A stretch of 64,000 nt of DNA, from assembly GCA_025331565.1 (NCBI GenBank), contig JAFREQ010000068.1, positions 744,001-808,000 of the forward strand, in the 5' to 3' direction. The translations under genes were made by a program, and so were the position numbers. This DNA is from Holacanthus passer (Eukaryota > Chordata > Actinopteri > Pomacanthidae). Below are positions 12,650 through 25,432 of the stretch, in pieces (position 1 is the stretch's first letter; the number at the start of each line of letters is the position of its first letter). The notes under the pieces were generated by a model. That model was not told where the DNA came from and made no database searches. It saw nothing but the letters and a program-made list of their open reading frames with translations.

Positions 12650-15600
12650 GCTTCACACAAACTGATTCTGCTTAACCTCAGAGGTCAGTTGGCTTGAACG
12701 CCCCCCTCTCTGGGCAGCAAGTGCCCTCTGAGTCCTGAGAATGTGAGGCAGAAGGACTCCTGAACACTTCTAACAGCAAACGTCTGAATCTACCATTTGT
12801 AGCTGCTCGTCTGTTCCTTGTAGAGCTGGCAGCCGCTTTCCCAGTGTACTTTGAGCACACTGGTAGGGGGGATGCATGCGGATTCCCCCTCTCTTCCACT
12901 CTTCTTCCAATGAAGTGTTTAAATCTGGGCAGCTGGCTTAGATCTGTGAGGAAGGCTTTCCCCTTTGGGCCTCAGTTCGCATGCGCCCTAGGAGCACCGA
13001 CACACACATGCTCACGCCCACTAATGCTCACTGATTTAACCAACCAACCCAGAAGAAGTCAAGAAAGGAGAGGAGGGCAAGGAGGGGGACGTGCAGCTCA
13101 GAATGTGTCACCGAGACCCTTCAGAGCGCCAAGAGCAGCAGCGAGCATGTGAACAGAACCAATGTTTTCATTCATGCAGTCTGCTCAGGAGCGAGAAGAG
13201 AGAGACGTAAAAAGAAAGCCAGCTTTTTAATGAATCACTCGGTGCTTTTCATAGTAAAACACGACGATGTGAAAAAGAAATGCCAGCAGGCTTGTAGATG
13301 AAAAAGCCTTTGTCGTGATTGAATGATTTTAATTGCTAGTCTCTACTTCCACAGAGTGGTGGATCACAGATTGTAGTTCTTTGTGCAGGATTTTCTTTTT
13401 TGATTTTAGAAGTAAGGCCGTCCATCTGTCAGAACAGGCCCTCACTGGTCCGGGCTTCTGGGTAACCACATCAGAAACTTGTGTTGGATCGGTAAAAAGT
13501 CAGCTGTGCTCTCGCTTGACGTCATGTCGGTGACCCCCCTCCCCGAAACTGGTCAGTGAAACATCTGCCATCCAACCAGGCCAATCGAGTGACTAAAGCT
13601 GGAGACTTGAATAGTTGTAAGACTTGTAGTCAAAATAGAAGTCAAACCACAGGAAGGGTTCAGATGGTTTTGGACATTCAAACGCTCTAAAAAGACATGA
13701 AAGTTTATCCAATATTTATGCAGAGCGGGTTTCCTGAACACGCATATTCAATTCATATTCAAAATCATGTTTCTCGTCACAATGGAAACATGTCAAGTCC
13801 CATTTACACCAGTGCAGCACGATACAAATGCAGAACATCCCCTTATTAGAGGATCTTTCTAATCTCACTGTATACTTCTGTCTTCTTCGAAACATTTTGT
13901 TGACACACCAAAAGTTTGAGTGGAGCAATTATTGTCACCAAATTCCATGCCGAGGATTCCCTTTTTTGCAAGATGTGAATTTCCAAAAAGACGAAAGTCA
14001 GTGGATGAAACATGTTCAAGGCCTTTTCAATTAGGGTTTGACTGATATTGACCCATCACATTCAACACATGTATGAATATAATTAGTGATATGGGCTTCA
14101 GTGATTTTTAGTGGGCCCTGGTCTAAATGCTCCTTTAGAGGACTTTTCAACCTGATACAAGTTAAATTCTAAAGCTAATGCTGATGACTTTCTTCACTCT
14201 CATTTTTAAATGCTGTATCAGTTGCTATTTACTGATTATTTTTAATGTTCATATACTATGTTTACTCCCAGGCTGTAGTCAGGAGCTCATGATGAGAAAA
14301 AGTAACTGGAACAGTTTAAGGCAAAAAGCAACCGCTTACCTGTGAAATGGGGGTCGTTTCTACTCCAAAGACTCTAATGATACACATGTAAATGGTCAAA
14401 GTGTTGTCTTACCCAGGGCAACACGGCACTACTAATGCTCCTAGTGTAGAGAATTCTGGAGCATCTGGAACAGAAGATCAAACAAAATCATCACAAATAT
14501 TGATCACTGCCTTTAAACTGGCAGATGCGAATGGACAAAAACAAGAAAGGCCAGAAAAGGAAACCTACGTCATTACAGAATCACAATCTCTCTCCATCTG
14601 TCCATGTTTGATTTATGTGATTCCCAATCTCAACTTTGCATGAAAAACAATGGCTTGTAAGTGAGCTGTTAATTACATGGATGTACAGTTCCACATGCAT
14701 AACATCTGTAGCTCCTCAAGCAAACGTTGCTGTAGGTCAAACCTGACTCAGTATATTCTATAAACGGAAACTGGATCAGGACACAGATCAGTAGTTCCAG
14801 CAGACTTAACTTTTTCTATTATTGGCCTACAGCATAAATAGTATGTACAATAGTATGTGACACTGCCTGGGGAAAATAAACAAGATTTATGGTTTGCCAG
14901 TAGGTTCCCTTCTAAAAATAAATTCCTGTAACACGTTCTGGTATCAGTGACACCTGTCCCCATACATTGTAGTTTTGTGAGTACCAGTATAAATCAGACT
15001 CTTATTTTGAAGTTTTTTTTTTTAATCTAAAATTTCTATAAACAGATTAAATACCCCAATATGTGAACAGGTTTTACATGTAAATATAACAAATCTAATT
15101 TAAAATTTAAAAACATTTTAATTTGAATATAATGACCTGGCCAACAGTCCATGCTGTCAGCTAGCCATTATAAAATAAAACTGGATCATCTCACTCAACT
15201 CTTCAAGTTTGAATTTTTTAATAATTCATTTTTTTTTAGTAATTTATTAAAGTGTGCATCAGTCCAAAGTTTTCTCTGCGCACATGAAAAATGAGGCAGA
15301 CAATAAAACGTGGACTCAATCTGAACTCTGATATTTCACTAATTTAACTGTTCCAATTTCCTACTCAATGTTGTGTTTGTCATGTTCTGTCACACCCCGC
15401 CCTCGTACGGCCACGCCACCGCTGATTGATGCCTGAGTCAACGTTGTTATGGCTCCACCATAAAGGCTTTGTAATGTTTTTATTTGACTGAACTATTTTT
15501 AGAATGTGACAAGAAGCTGTCTGATCTCAGAGGAAGTGGAAGGTCTCATGTGTCGCTGGAACTGACACCTCTGAAATACAATGCGCACACAATAGGAAAA

Positions 15601-16857
15601 AGTCTAAAGATAACCAAGAGTGCACTTTACTTTCATGTTAACCATCATTGTTTGGGGGTTGCTTTTTTCCATGTAGAAGATATTTCACTTTGAAATAACC
15701 CCTTTCAGACCGGAATGAAGGTCTAATGATATTCTTTCACATTTTATTTTGTATTTTTCCACCTATTCAAATTCAGCCAAAATTCCTTTACTTTAGGAAT
15801 CCGTGCTAAGGAGTGTAAGGGTCAGAGTGTATTATATTCCTATGACCTTTCAATGAAATGGAAAATGGAAATGTTGGCTAATTTCTGGAATTCCAACAAC
15901 TAAAACAATTACCTTTAGATCACTAGTTGAAAAGGACAAGGCCTAATAAGATTTAACCAGAAACATAAACAACTCTGTCTGGAGGCATTTCTTCTCCATC
16001 AAACATTCCCATTATAACAGAGCAGGTCATAAAACCACAGTTGGCAGGGAAGCAGCAAATATCATAATGGAAGTGTAACAACACCAAAAAAACAACAAAA
16101 TTCCTCCCATGCTCCTTCAGAGGGAAATTTAATTGTGGCTTTGGATATTTACGATTTGTTTTTCCAGGCTGAACTGAGCATGAAGACAAGGTGTGTACAA
16201 GTAGTGTCAGCTACGTCAGGCTTGGTTAATAATAACAATAATTTGAATTTTAGGGTATTTCCTACGAGAATAGCACACAGAACTTTCAAGACAAAAATAT
16301 GACAACTAAGTTAAATAAAATAAATATATATAATTTCTGCTGACCTTACTCATGTATGTTTTTTAAGATGTATGGTTTGTTATGACACTTCTCATTTGTC
16401 ACGACTTTCCAATATCTGGAGGTCAGGACAGCAAAGGTTAAACACGCAATCAGATAAATATCACTTTAAAGTCTGAAAAAAAAAAAAAACTTTATCCCTC
16501 ATACATGTTGTTTTGGTCCTTTCTTGGTTCTTTACCTTGCACATTAATTTCATTCAGTGGACACATTTGAAAGAAGATTATTTCTTAGTCTCCAATTGAC
16601 TACAGTTTTGAACAATCATTTGTCGCCCCCAAGTGGTAATAAGTAGGTAGCACTGCTTCACTAAATATAATTTTTTGAACATTGTCCTTTGACTATTCAT
16701 TAATGACAAGAACATAAAGAATATAAAAACATTTAAATCCATTTTCATTTTGTAGCTTTGTTCCAAAAAATAATTTCATATTTTAAACACATTTTTGCAG
16801 TCTAGCTTATAGAAAGTTTCAAACAGTCAATTAATTGCCAAAGATGCTGCGCGACGG
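12650..16857. other. fgf2 upstream / bbs12 downstream intergenic region
   Basis: About 4.2 kb with no supportable gene. The first 500 bp should contain the fgf2 5' UTR and promoter; it is GC-richer than average and has no clear TATA box. The rest is AT-rich with a short poly-A run near 16479. Small open frames here lack splice context and similarity. Confidence 0.6.
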
Positions 16858-18804
16858 TCATAACAACATCAGATTTTCCTGTCCACCATCATTCCTTTGG
16901 TAATTGCCTGTGATGACCTCTGCATCAGCCTGCAGGACCAGGAAAACCAGATCTAAGGCTTTCCTCCATGCTTCCTGCTTCACACTCAGATTGTCATAGA
17001 TCTTTACTGCTGGTGCTTCACTGGACTTCATGCAGGAGGAAACGACACCATCATCTTTTTCACCTTCCAAGAAAAGTTGTGAGAACTTTGCAGCAATGCC
17101 CACAGTGTCGTTATAGTCCTGCAGTTGTTGGCCCACTGCAGTCCTGGCTCTGACTTTTGAAAACCTTCCAGTGTTAACCATTACAGTGGATATGTAATCT
17201 ATTAAGCCATCTGCCATAAGGTGCAACACTACACCCCTGTAAGGGTTAGCTGCTGTCCCTGCCTTGGTTTGCTGGACAGAGTCTCCATTCCTCTCCCTGT
17301 CATGCTTGACATGCTGCTCTGCTTGCATTTGAAGGTGATGAATACAAAGCATTTCCGTCACTCCGGCACCCGGCAGGAGGACTCTGTCTTTCAGCGCGTG
17401 GTGTAAGCGATAAGCACACGCCCAAAACTCGTCCTCCAGAGCCTGCAGCTTGCCATGTACACAGCTTGAGAGAATCACTGTCACCAACCCGCTGTTCCCA
17501 CCAGTTGAAATATTCACAGTGGTTAAGGGCTTCCTCTCATGGCTGCTGAGGTCTCTCCATATCACCACCTTTACCCTATTGCCAACACAGTGTTTACTCA
17601 ACTGTGTGGCATAAGTCACTGGAACAGCTCCTGTTGCATTGGCGAATGCCTTCAAGACAGAAGCCTTCACTTTTTCCACCACAAGTATGTGACGTCTGCA
17701 ACAGTGTAGAATCATTTTCTCACTAACAAGCCCACTGACTAGTATCAGGTTCACTTCCAGGTTGAACAGAAGTGTCACAACCTTTTCCACCCACTCCTCT
17801 TCTTTGCTTAAGCCTGACAAATCTGACTGGTCACGGACACACTTTATACCCGTTGGCCTCTTAAAGCCAAGATGGCGATAGGTATCTGATAAATCACCAT
17901 TAATTAGAGCGACCTTCAAGTGCTGTTCTTTTAAGTGATGTGCAACTGAAGCCTGTTCGGCAGATAAGAGAACAATACAGCCTGGTAAAACACACGCATG
18001 CTCCTCTGGTAAACCAGATAACAAACAAGTCACCACTTTAGTGACATCAAACATGGAACTGCTGACATCTTGCTGATTAGTTTTTGACTGTATTCGACTG
18101 GCTTCAACTACTAAATTCATTGCATCAACACAACCATGACTCAATCCCTCAGCAATGTGTGCAATGTCAGGATCCTTAGGCCGATGAGGTTGCAGGACTT
18201 TTTCAGACTTGGTTTCACAAAAATGCCTGCTGAGCTTTATTTTCCTTTGTCCACTGCTGTTTAGAGTCTTGTGACCAATGTTTGTTGTCCTTTGCAGGTG
18301 GCACGATGCCTGTGAAGCTTCCACAAAGGGTTTCTTTGACAGGTGAAGCCCTAAACCATGAGATGTTGCAGTGCAGTTCTCCGAGTGCCCCACATCGACA
18401 CTCTCAGTTGAGACGCTGCATTTCCGGCAAACATCCAAGCATATATCCATCCCTTCAGACATGGCTGAGATGATGTGTGCTACTGAAATTCCTCTCCGAA
18501 GGCACTCCAGAGTAGCACGACTCCACGCTCCTGCAAGAAACAGCAGGCAACCTGAGCCTGTGTGATAGATCTTCTGGTGGGCTTGAATAGTCTCGTAAAC
18601 CAGCTGACCCACCGCGCAGGTCAGCTCCAGGTTCTCAAAGATGCGAAAGCACGAGCACACAAGAGTCGACTCCCCGTTTGAGTCATCTTGGATAAACTTG
18701 TACTTTTTATTGAGGCCCAAAGAGGAATGCACGATTCCTGCCAGTGCTGAGAGCTTCTGCAGTCCGACATGTTGTCTATGGTTGATAATTGTACTTCCCA
18801 GCAT
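16858..18804 (-). CDS. bbs12: Bardet-Biedl syndrome 12 protein (chaperonin-like), complete in one coding exon
   Basis: A single 648-aa open frame, ATG at 18804-18802. The start MLGSTIINHRQHVGLQKLS aligns with the human BBS12 start (VVNKRRHMGLQQLS). Other matching blocks are AVGQLVYETIQAHQ, LLFLAGAWS, AEGLSHG, INGDLSDTYRHLGFKR (near residue 310), WACAYRLHHALKD, LPGAGVTEM (477-485, the chaperonin G-G/A loop equivalent) and EAWRKALDLVFLVLQ near the C-terminus. BBS12 is a vertebrate group II chaperonin-related protein. With BBS6, BBS10 and CCT it assembles the BBSome for ciliary trafficking. Human BBS12 is 710 aa; the difference is a shorter, divergent middle region. Like the human gene, all coding lies in one exon. 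An acceptor (ATTCAG, ending at 18817) just upstream shows that a noncoding 5' exon precedes it. The gene is divergent from cetn4. Confidence 0.97.
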   Translation of the reverse strand: MLGSTIINHRQHVGLQKLSALAGIVHSSLGLNKKYKFIQDDSNGESTLVCSCFRIFENLELTCAVGQLVYETIQAHQKIYHTGSGCLLFLAGAWSRATLECLRRGISVAHIISAMSEGMDICLDVCRKCSVSTESVDVGHSENCTATSHGLGLHLSKKPFVEASQASCHLQRTTNIGHKTLNSSGQRKIKLSRHFCETKSEKVLQPHRPKDPDIAHIAEGLSHGCVDAMNLVVEASRIQSKTNQQDVSSSMFDVTKVVTCLLSGLPEEHACVLPGCIVLLSAEQASVAHHLKEQHLKVALINGDLSDTYRHLGFKRPTGIKCVRDQSDLSGLSKEEEWVEKVVTLLFNLEVNLILVSGLVSEKMILHCCRRHILVVEKVKASVLKAFANATGAVPVTYATQLSKHCVGNRVKVVIWRDLSSHERKPLTTVNISTGGNSGLVTVILSSCVHGKLQALEDEFWACAYRLHHALKDRVLLPGAGVTEMLCIHHLQMQAEQHVKHDRERNGDSVQQTKAGTAANPYRGVVLHLMADGLIDYISTVMVNTGRFSKVRARTAVGQQLQDYNDTVGIAAKFSQLFLEGEKDDGVVSSCMKSSEAPAVKIYDNLSVKQEAWRKALDLVFLVLQADAEVITGNYQRNDGGQENLMLL

Positions 18805-18954
18805 TACTCGAAGTGCCTGAATTGTAAAAGAACAAGAAAAGCTTTATGTTTGTTCACCTTTTACTAATAAAAGCCACACAGAATTTCTTGTTTTAGTTAG
18901 TAAAACTGCAAAGTGTTAAATCTTAGTCACAACAACAAGCAGTGACAGACAGTA

Positions 18955-19402
18955 ACACAGTTTCTGCTTACTTCATGGCACTTTATACATTTACTTCATT
19001 AAATTTCAGATGGGAATATTGCACTCCACTACATTTATCTGATATCTATGATAAGAAGTTATCCCTATTAGATACAAAACTTGTGATCAGCTTAGAAAAT
19101 ATGGTGCTGTGTTGTATATTAAACAAAACCTAATGTTAGATAGTTAAACTCAGGCCCTGCTGAACCTAAAGCTGCTTATATTTGCATTCATACTACATCA
19201 ATATAAGATGCATATAAAACGCTGTCAGTCCATGCTGTATGATGTACAAAGTTCACATAAGCGATCATTTTTAATTACTTTTACTTAAGTAACATTTTGA
19301 ATGCAGGAATTTCACTTGTAAGTAAGTAATTAAGTAAGTATGTTGTTGTAGCCCATTTCTACTTTAACCTAAGAGAAGGATGTGAATGCGTATTCTTCCA
19401 CA
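18955..19402. repeat. Teleost interspersed repeat in the bbs12 5' intron
   Basis: It contains AAATTTCAGATGGGAATATTGCACTCCACTACATTTATCTGA (broken here into recognisable blocks) at one end and TTTTACTTAAGTAACATTTTGAATGC plus GAATGCGTATTCTTCCAC at the other. From memory these blocks belong to a very abundant percomorph repeat, often annotated only as an unknown or DNA element. No coding potential was seen. Confidence 0.55.
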
Positions 19403-19666
19403 ACAAGTTTGGTCAACAACAGAGATGTAAACAAATCAACACTGTACAACACACAAACATCAAAAGGAGAAGCGACATTAAGAGACACATCTCAACTGAA
19501 TTAGCCGCCACACAAACAGCTAAGCTAACAAGCTAATGTCTTAAGAAATCACTTTACTGCTAAATTCATCTGTCCATAAAGAGGCTAAAGTTAACTAAAA
19601 GCGCAGGGGTGTCTCCAAAAGATGCTTCAACAAACGTTATCTATCTATAAACAGTATAATGTTTAC

Positions 19667-19973
19667 CTTAATTTAATAATATATGATATTGTTTGTGCTC
19701 CCACTGACCAGCTGCACCGGCTCCAACGATTAGATACTGCGCGTGCGCTGTTTCCTGGTTGCTGGGAGACAAGAAGTGATCTCAATAATTGGCGGACACT
19801 ATTAAGACCCGCCCATTTCCTTTTGCGATTGGCTAGTCTGCTGGCGTCGGGGTGCTTTCATGGTTTCTATTGGCTATCGCCCGTGTCATTTGAGTACAGC
19901 CGTTGTTGCCTGTTTGTTGACATCCGAGTTTCAAACACAGATTGAAGCTTTTCTTGCTGTTTCCTTCATTTAA
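19667..19973. promoter_or_regulatory. Shared divergent promoter of bbs12 and cetn4
   Basis: Three ATTGG (inverted CCAAT) boxes start at 19788, 19828 and 19869. An RFX X-box-like site lies at 19758-19770: the minus strand reads GTCTCCCAGCAAC, against the consensus GTNRCC-N(0-3)-RGYAAC with one mismatch. A candidate donor for the noncoding bbs12 first exon (minus strand AAG|GTAAAC) ends that exon at 19667. The cetn4 first exon ends at 19976. No TATA box was seen. RFX control is typical of ciliary genes, and both neighbours are ciliary or centriolar. Confidence 0.65.
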
Positions 19974-22417
19974 ATGGTAAATATTCATATTAATGTTCAG
20001 TATGAAATGTGCGCTGTATTAATGTTTTTGAAAGTTGCAAGATTCGCTATGAAAAGTTGTTTATTTTAGTTGAAAACGTGTTTCTTTGGTCCCGTAGAGC
20101 AGCATGGAAGCTAAAGTTAGCTAGCTAGCATGGCAGCAAGAGTTGAGTGAAACGTAAAAACATCGCCTGTGCGTTTCCCTGCTGCACCTGCTGACTGAGC
20201 ATCTTGTGTGAAATAGCGACCATGTTTTAATGTTTGCTTCTTTCAGGCTTCAAGTTACCGCAAATCAGCTCCTTCAGCCAGTCAAAGAAAAAAGCCAGGT
20301 CCCAAAACCGAACTGACTGAGGAGCAAAAGCAAGAAATTAAGGAGGCTTTTGATCTCTTCGACACAGATGGAACTGGAACAATAGACGTGAAGGAGCTTA
20401 AGGTTAGTTCATAGTTCATTATGTCTTGGATCAAATGTTCTTAAGAGTATATTTAGATTCACATGATAGCAGGACCACAGCAGCCTGTTATTGTTGTGCA
20501 TCTGTGCCACAGGTCGCCATGAGAGCTCTGGGCTTTGAACCAAAGAAAGAAGAAATCAAGAAAATGATTGCAGACATCGATAAAGAGGGCTCTGGAACAA
20601 TTGACTTCAGTGACTTTCTCAGTATGATGACACTGAAAATGGTGAGTGTAATACAGCTGTTAGACAAAACCTGGAAACTTCGTAGAAATTGAAAATTGTC
20701 ATTTCTAGCAATGGAAAGACTGTTTAACAAGATACAAAACTGTGTCTTTCATCGCATCACTTTTCATGAGCAGTTGCTCTTAAGACAACAGTATCACAGA
20801 AACAAATTTTCTCTATATCATTAAAAGTGAAATCCATTGATTTGTGGACAAATAACATGCATGTAAATCACACTCCCTTTGTGAACAGTCACAGGAAATG
20901 AATTGGGTTTTGGTTGCAAGATGTAGATTTAAAAAGTGTAAATCAAAACAAATCCACCAGTCATTCTATGTTTGTCGTTTCACCATTAACAGAGTGAAAA
21001 GGACTCCAAAGAAGAAATACTGAAGGCTTTTCGGCTGTTTGATGATGACTGCACGGGAAGAATCTCATTTAAAAATCTCAAGAGAGTTGCTAAGGAGCTG
21101 GGTGAAAACCTCACAGATGAAGAATTGCAGGTATTGTAGGCTCTAAAGACATGCTCTTTTTCCAATGTACTATATATATAATTTGTTTTTAGTGGTCCAC
21201 CCACATAGACTTACCCAAAAAGATGTTTTGCATTCATTATTTCTTGCTTTCAAAAGTACATGGAAATGTCACAATCTGGTGACAGATGTCTAGTTAACCT
21301 CTATTTACAACCCTGATTCCAAAAAAGTTGGGACACTGTGTAAAATAGATTATAACAAAATTCAAGTTTGCAAACGAACTTTGTTTAACATCAACAGGTT
21401 TTTAGTGTTCTCGAGTCCATGTGTTAATCTCCTCTATACAGTCATGTGTTCACAAAGTGATGAACCTCTCTCCATCCTCGCTTGTGAATGACTGAGTCTT
21501 TCCAGGATGAACCTTTCATACCCAATCATGATACTATCACCTGTTACCAATGAACCTGTTTACCTGTGGAATGATCCAAACAGGTGTTTTTGGATCAGTC
21601 CACAACTTTCACAGTCTTTTGTTGCTCCTGTCCCAACTTGTTTGAAACATGTTGCTGCCAAATTCAACCACCTCAAATCCATTATTAACCATTAATAACA
21701 AATGTTTCACCTCTTTTGTCTTTAAAACAATACAGGAAAGATGCTTTATTTTCCCCTAACTACTCTAACTTTTGATGACAGAGTAGTTTCAGTAATGTGC
21801 TAGTTTCCGCTAGCCTACCTTTGTATAGAATATGTGCATGTCGCATGCATTCATGTTAAATGCATTCTTTAGATGGAATGTATACATAGAATATGGTGCT
21901 GCATGTTTAGTACCACAGTTTTCTGCCCACTGACTTTGTGATTGTTTCCAGAATGTATTTTAAGTCGGAAACAAACAAATGTTGATCACAGAGAAGGGTG
22001 AAGAAGCCACAGAAAACATCCTGATTGTACGTCTCCGTGGCACTATGACACCATACAAGTGTTTCTCTTCTCTCATCTCCGAGTTCCCCTTTATGTTGCT
22101 ACGTTCTTACAAATACATTGAAATAGCAACTACGTTGTTGTTTTAGGTTGGTCATTTCTGAGGAACTTTGGCACAGAGACAACACAATAGTCAGTACAAG
22201 CAAGAGAGAGGGTTTTTCCACATCTGTCACATGTGTTAAATGAAGCATAGCGTTCAGTGATGGATTCGCTTGTAACTTTCTCGATTTGAACACGATCTAC
22301 GATTGACTTTGTGTCTTATCCTTTTAGGAAATGATTGATGAGGCAGATCGAGACGGAGATGGTGAGGTCAACGAGCAGGAGTTTTTGAGGATAATGAAGA
22401 AGACCAATCTCTACTGA
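19974..22417 (+). CDS. cetn4: Centrin (centrin-4 by synteny), complete 5-exon CDS
   Basis: Exons are 19974-19976 (the ATG alone), 20247-20402, 20513-20641, 20993-21130 and 22328-22417. Coding totals 171 aa plus TGA, and all internal introns are phase 0. The protein reads MASSYRKSAPSASQRKKPGP, then ELTEEQKQEIKEAFDLFD, then four EF-hands. EF1 is DTDGTGTIDVKE and EF2 DKEGSGTIDFSD. EF3 is DDDCTGRISFKN, with Cys at loop position 4 or 5 and Lys at position 11, so it is probably weak. EF4 is DRDGDGEVNEQE, a full consensus loop. The C-terminus MKKTNLY fits centrins. These are calcium-binding centriole and basal-body proteins. The position beside bbs12 identifies it as cetn4, which is a pseudogene in humans but intact in mouse. 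It is intact here. Confidence 0.95.
21308..21656. mobile_element. MITE-like DNA element with inverted ends in cetn4 intron 4
   Basis: The left end TTCCAAAAAAGTTGGGACA (21317-21335) matches the reverse complement of 21629-21647 (TTTCAAACAAGTTGGGACA) at 17 of 19 positions. The left flank CAACCCTGATTCC belongs to a repeat I recognise as very common in teleost genomes. The interior of about 290 bp has no transposase frame, so it is non-autonomous. Confidence 0.6.
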
Positions 22418-22535
22418 ACCTGTGAAGTGTTACAGTCTTTGTCTGGGGCCGTTTTCAGATTCCCCTTTGATTCGATCAGAACAGTTTACACAGTAGCTTT
22501 TTTTGGGACTTTTGGGCAGGCTTGTTTAGTGTGTA

Positions 22536-22541
22536 AATAAA
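22536..22541 (+). terminator. cetn4: cetn4 poly(A) signal
   Basis: AATAAA lies 119 bp after the cetn4 stop codon and is the first canonical signal downstream. Confidence 0.75.
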
Positions 22542-25407
22542 CTTTAACATACTGTATCTTTGCACAGCTTTTTCTACAATGCAAGACAAATAAATATATT
22601 TCATCATAGTTCATTTGTCTGTTGTTACTTTTACATATACCTTCTCAGTGCCAGCAGTGCACTTAAATTACACATAAACATAAGAGTTTCATGTTTCCAT
22701 GTGCATATAAGAAACGCTCCTCTTAGATTCAGTGTTTCACAGCGTCTCCTTTATTCAAACCCTGGGTAGTACCAGTAGAGCTGAGAATGTTGTGGCTTTG
22801 AAAATCTCAGTGAAGTTGTCAGTACACTGTCTACACTGCAGTACGCTCTGCACAGCAGTGCATGTCAATAATGGTCAGATGTCGGGGAAAAGACAGTGAA
22901 AGTCATATGACTAAGTTGATGTCGACTAACCAGAATTATGTTACTGTAGACAGAAATGAGAAAAAGTGTGAACTTGAGATGAGTAACGCAGTAAAAGTCA
23001 CTCTCACTTCATGTTTTGAGTTACTGAACCAAGTCATCGTCTGAAGAAGATACAGTACAAACCCTGTCTTACCTACATGTTCTGATCATATAGGAAAGAC
23101 GCTCCTGCTGATTAATTGTAATATACAGTGGAAGTCTGGTTTTGACCAAAACGCAATACCTTGTTAAAATAAACAGGATATTGTAGTGACGTGTTTTTCC
23201 GAGCCGTCAGACCGCCGTCTATTATTTTGAGGATGCTTGCCACTGATAGTGAAAGTTCTGATAACCTGTTCTAGACAGTGAAGGAACAGCAGGTGGAAAA
23301 TATGAAAAGGTTTGTCCTGAGATGAGATATCCATTTTTTTGAAAAATATTCCACATATAAAACATTTAACGGTGTAAAAAGAGTTAAGTGAACACATTTA
23401 AACATGTTCTCAACTTTCACAATAAATATGCATTTATGAAGTAAAAAAAAAGATACTTTTTTTTTAACATGAGTGACTCTTAGTTAATTTATTTTTCTCT
23501 AAATTTATTGGCATGGCTACATGTCCTTGTTTTATTTAAGACAATTATCTTGAGTTTGCACCAAAGCAAAGTTCCAGAATATGTAATTTATATGGTTATA
23601 TAGCTGAAACTTGGAACTCATATAGATGAGCCAAATGACAAGGCCAGAATTTCAAAGGTTCATTTTATGTTACCCCCTGTGACTCAAATCTATCCACCTT
23701 GTCGGAGTTCAAAGTACATCACACAGCAGGTGAGAGCGGAGCAGTGCTGAAATTCGCTCTGAGTGGGCACAATCACAAATCGGCACCTTAATAAACTTTG
23801 TTCTGATATCTTGAAAGATCCTTTTCAAGTTTTTTGGTCTCACTGTTAAATGTCAGAATCTAACCTCTTAATTCAGTGAACTGGCGCTTCAAGTTAAATG
23901 TCAGCCATCCAATTTTAAAATTCAAGAGGTTTTCATGGATTTCAAGCTGTGCAGCACAAAAACCACAACTATTACATTTGAGAAGATAAATTCACCAGTA
24001 TTGGTAAAACATGAAATATTTTTTATTTAAAAAAAAACCCTGTTTAAACAGACAGTCAGTTTAAGGTTTATCTACATGGAGCAGTCATTTTGGAAGAGTA
24101 GGCGTTGTTCAAACAGCGGATGTTTGATTTTATAGCAAAACTTTCCAATTGGAGTTGGATGTTTTTGAACAGTGGCAGTTTCATGGCCTTTAATATCTTC
24201 ACAGCCCCTCAGCTGAATGTTATTCCCCTACTGTTGCGGTTAAAAGGCATTCACAACACACAGTCTGTAGATCAATACTCCCACTGCTCCGCTGCTCTTC
24301 TGTTTTTCCCATAAAATGAACAATTTCCAAAACAACAAAGCGCTGTGAGGCCGGTCGTTGCTGGTAATAGATGATTGTATTATTAACTGTTAAATGTCAA
24401 GAATGTGTCACCATTATGTGGGCAACCTATATTCATAAGCCCCCTTTCAGTAAGACAAGTAGAAGGCAAACAACCGTCATTGCTCCCAGAAGAAGCACAG
24501 AGTGACTGCATCTGTGGTATGTTTGCTTTTTAACCTCAGCTGTATTTGTGAATTAGCTTTTATACATATTTTCTGTGTTGTTAGACATCCAGAAATATTT
24601 GTTTGAATTTAAACATTTAGCAATGTTCTATCTTTTAATGTTTTACATTGTGATGAGGAAGCTTGTGTATCTGAAAATCCCTTTGAAGTCAGCAATACAC
24701 TATAATTAGTTTTTCAGAAATTTCATACATAGGTTTATTGTTTTAATGGACCACACAAAGACAACCACAAGCCAGTTAGCATTCTTTGTTAGCGTCTCAA
24801 TTTTATTCCAATACAATGTGGAGAAAACTTGTTAAATGAACCTTTGCCATGTGTAAGTGATGCTAACAGATGTTCTAACCCTTGTCCTCACCCTTTTTAT
24901 TCAGATTTGTTTTTCTTAAATTGCTGGTGCACACCTGACTCATTTACGTGTTTGACATTTTAATGCTTGAACTGGGGGGTGGTCTGTTTCCATCCCTCAA
25001 CCAATCACCTTTAAACATTCAGTAGATCAGGTGTGCACGACTGTGGGGGGGGGGAGAAGCTTGGCTGACAAAGAGAAGAACTGAATTGGTCGGTGTTGTT
25101 TTGCAAATCACATATTACAATATGAGGAAAACAGGGAAAAATCCAATCTGGAAGATTATAGTGGATTGTTTTAATCTTTGTCTTATAGCATCAGTATGAA
25201 CATGCATGGTGTCAGGAGGAGGTAGGAGACACTCGGAGCTCAGCAGTATCACTGTTCAGCTTCGACTGAACTCATGAGATATTGGAGAGGCTCCATAGGC
25301 AAAGAAAAGAAGACAGATTCTGTGGATTAAGCTTAACCAAACATTTGCATGTAAAAGTTTATATAAATATCTCCAAAAAAGTAAAAGTAAATCCAGTAGC
25401 TGTGTCC

Positions 25408-25432
25408 TTTTTTTTTTTTTTTTTTTTTTTTT
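25408..25432. repeat. Poly-T tract (about 25 bp)
   Basis: Uninterrupted T run, simple repeat. Confidence 0.9.
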
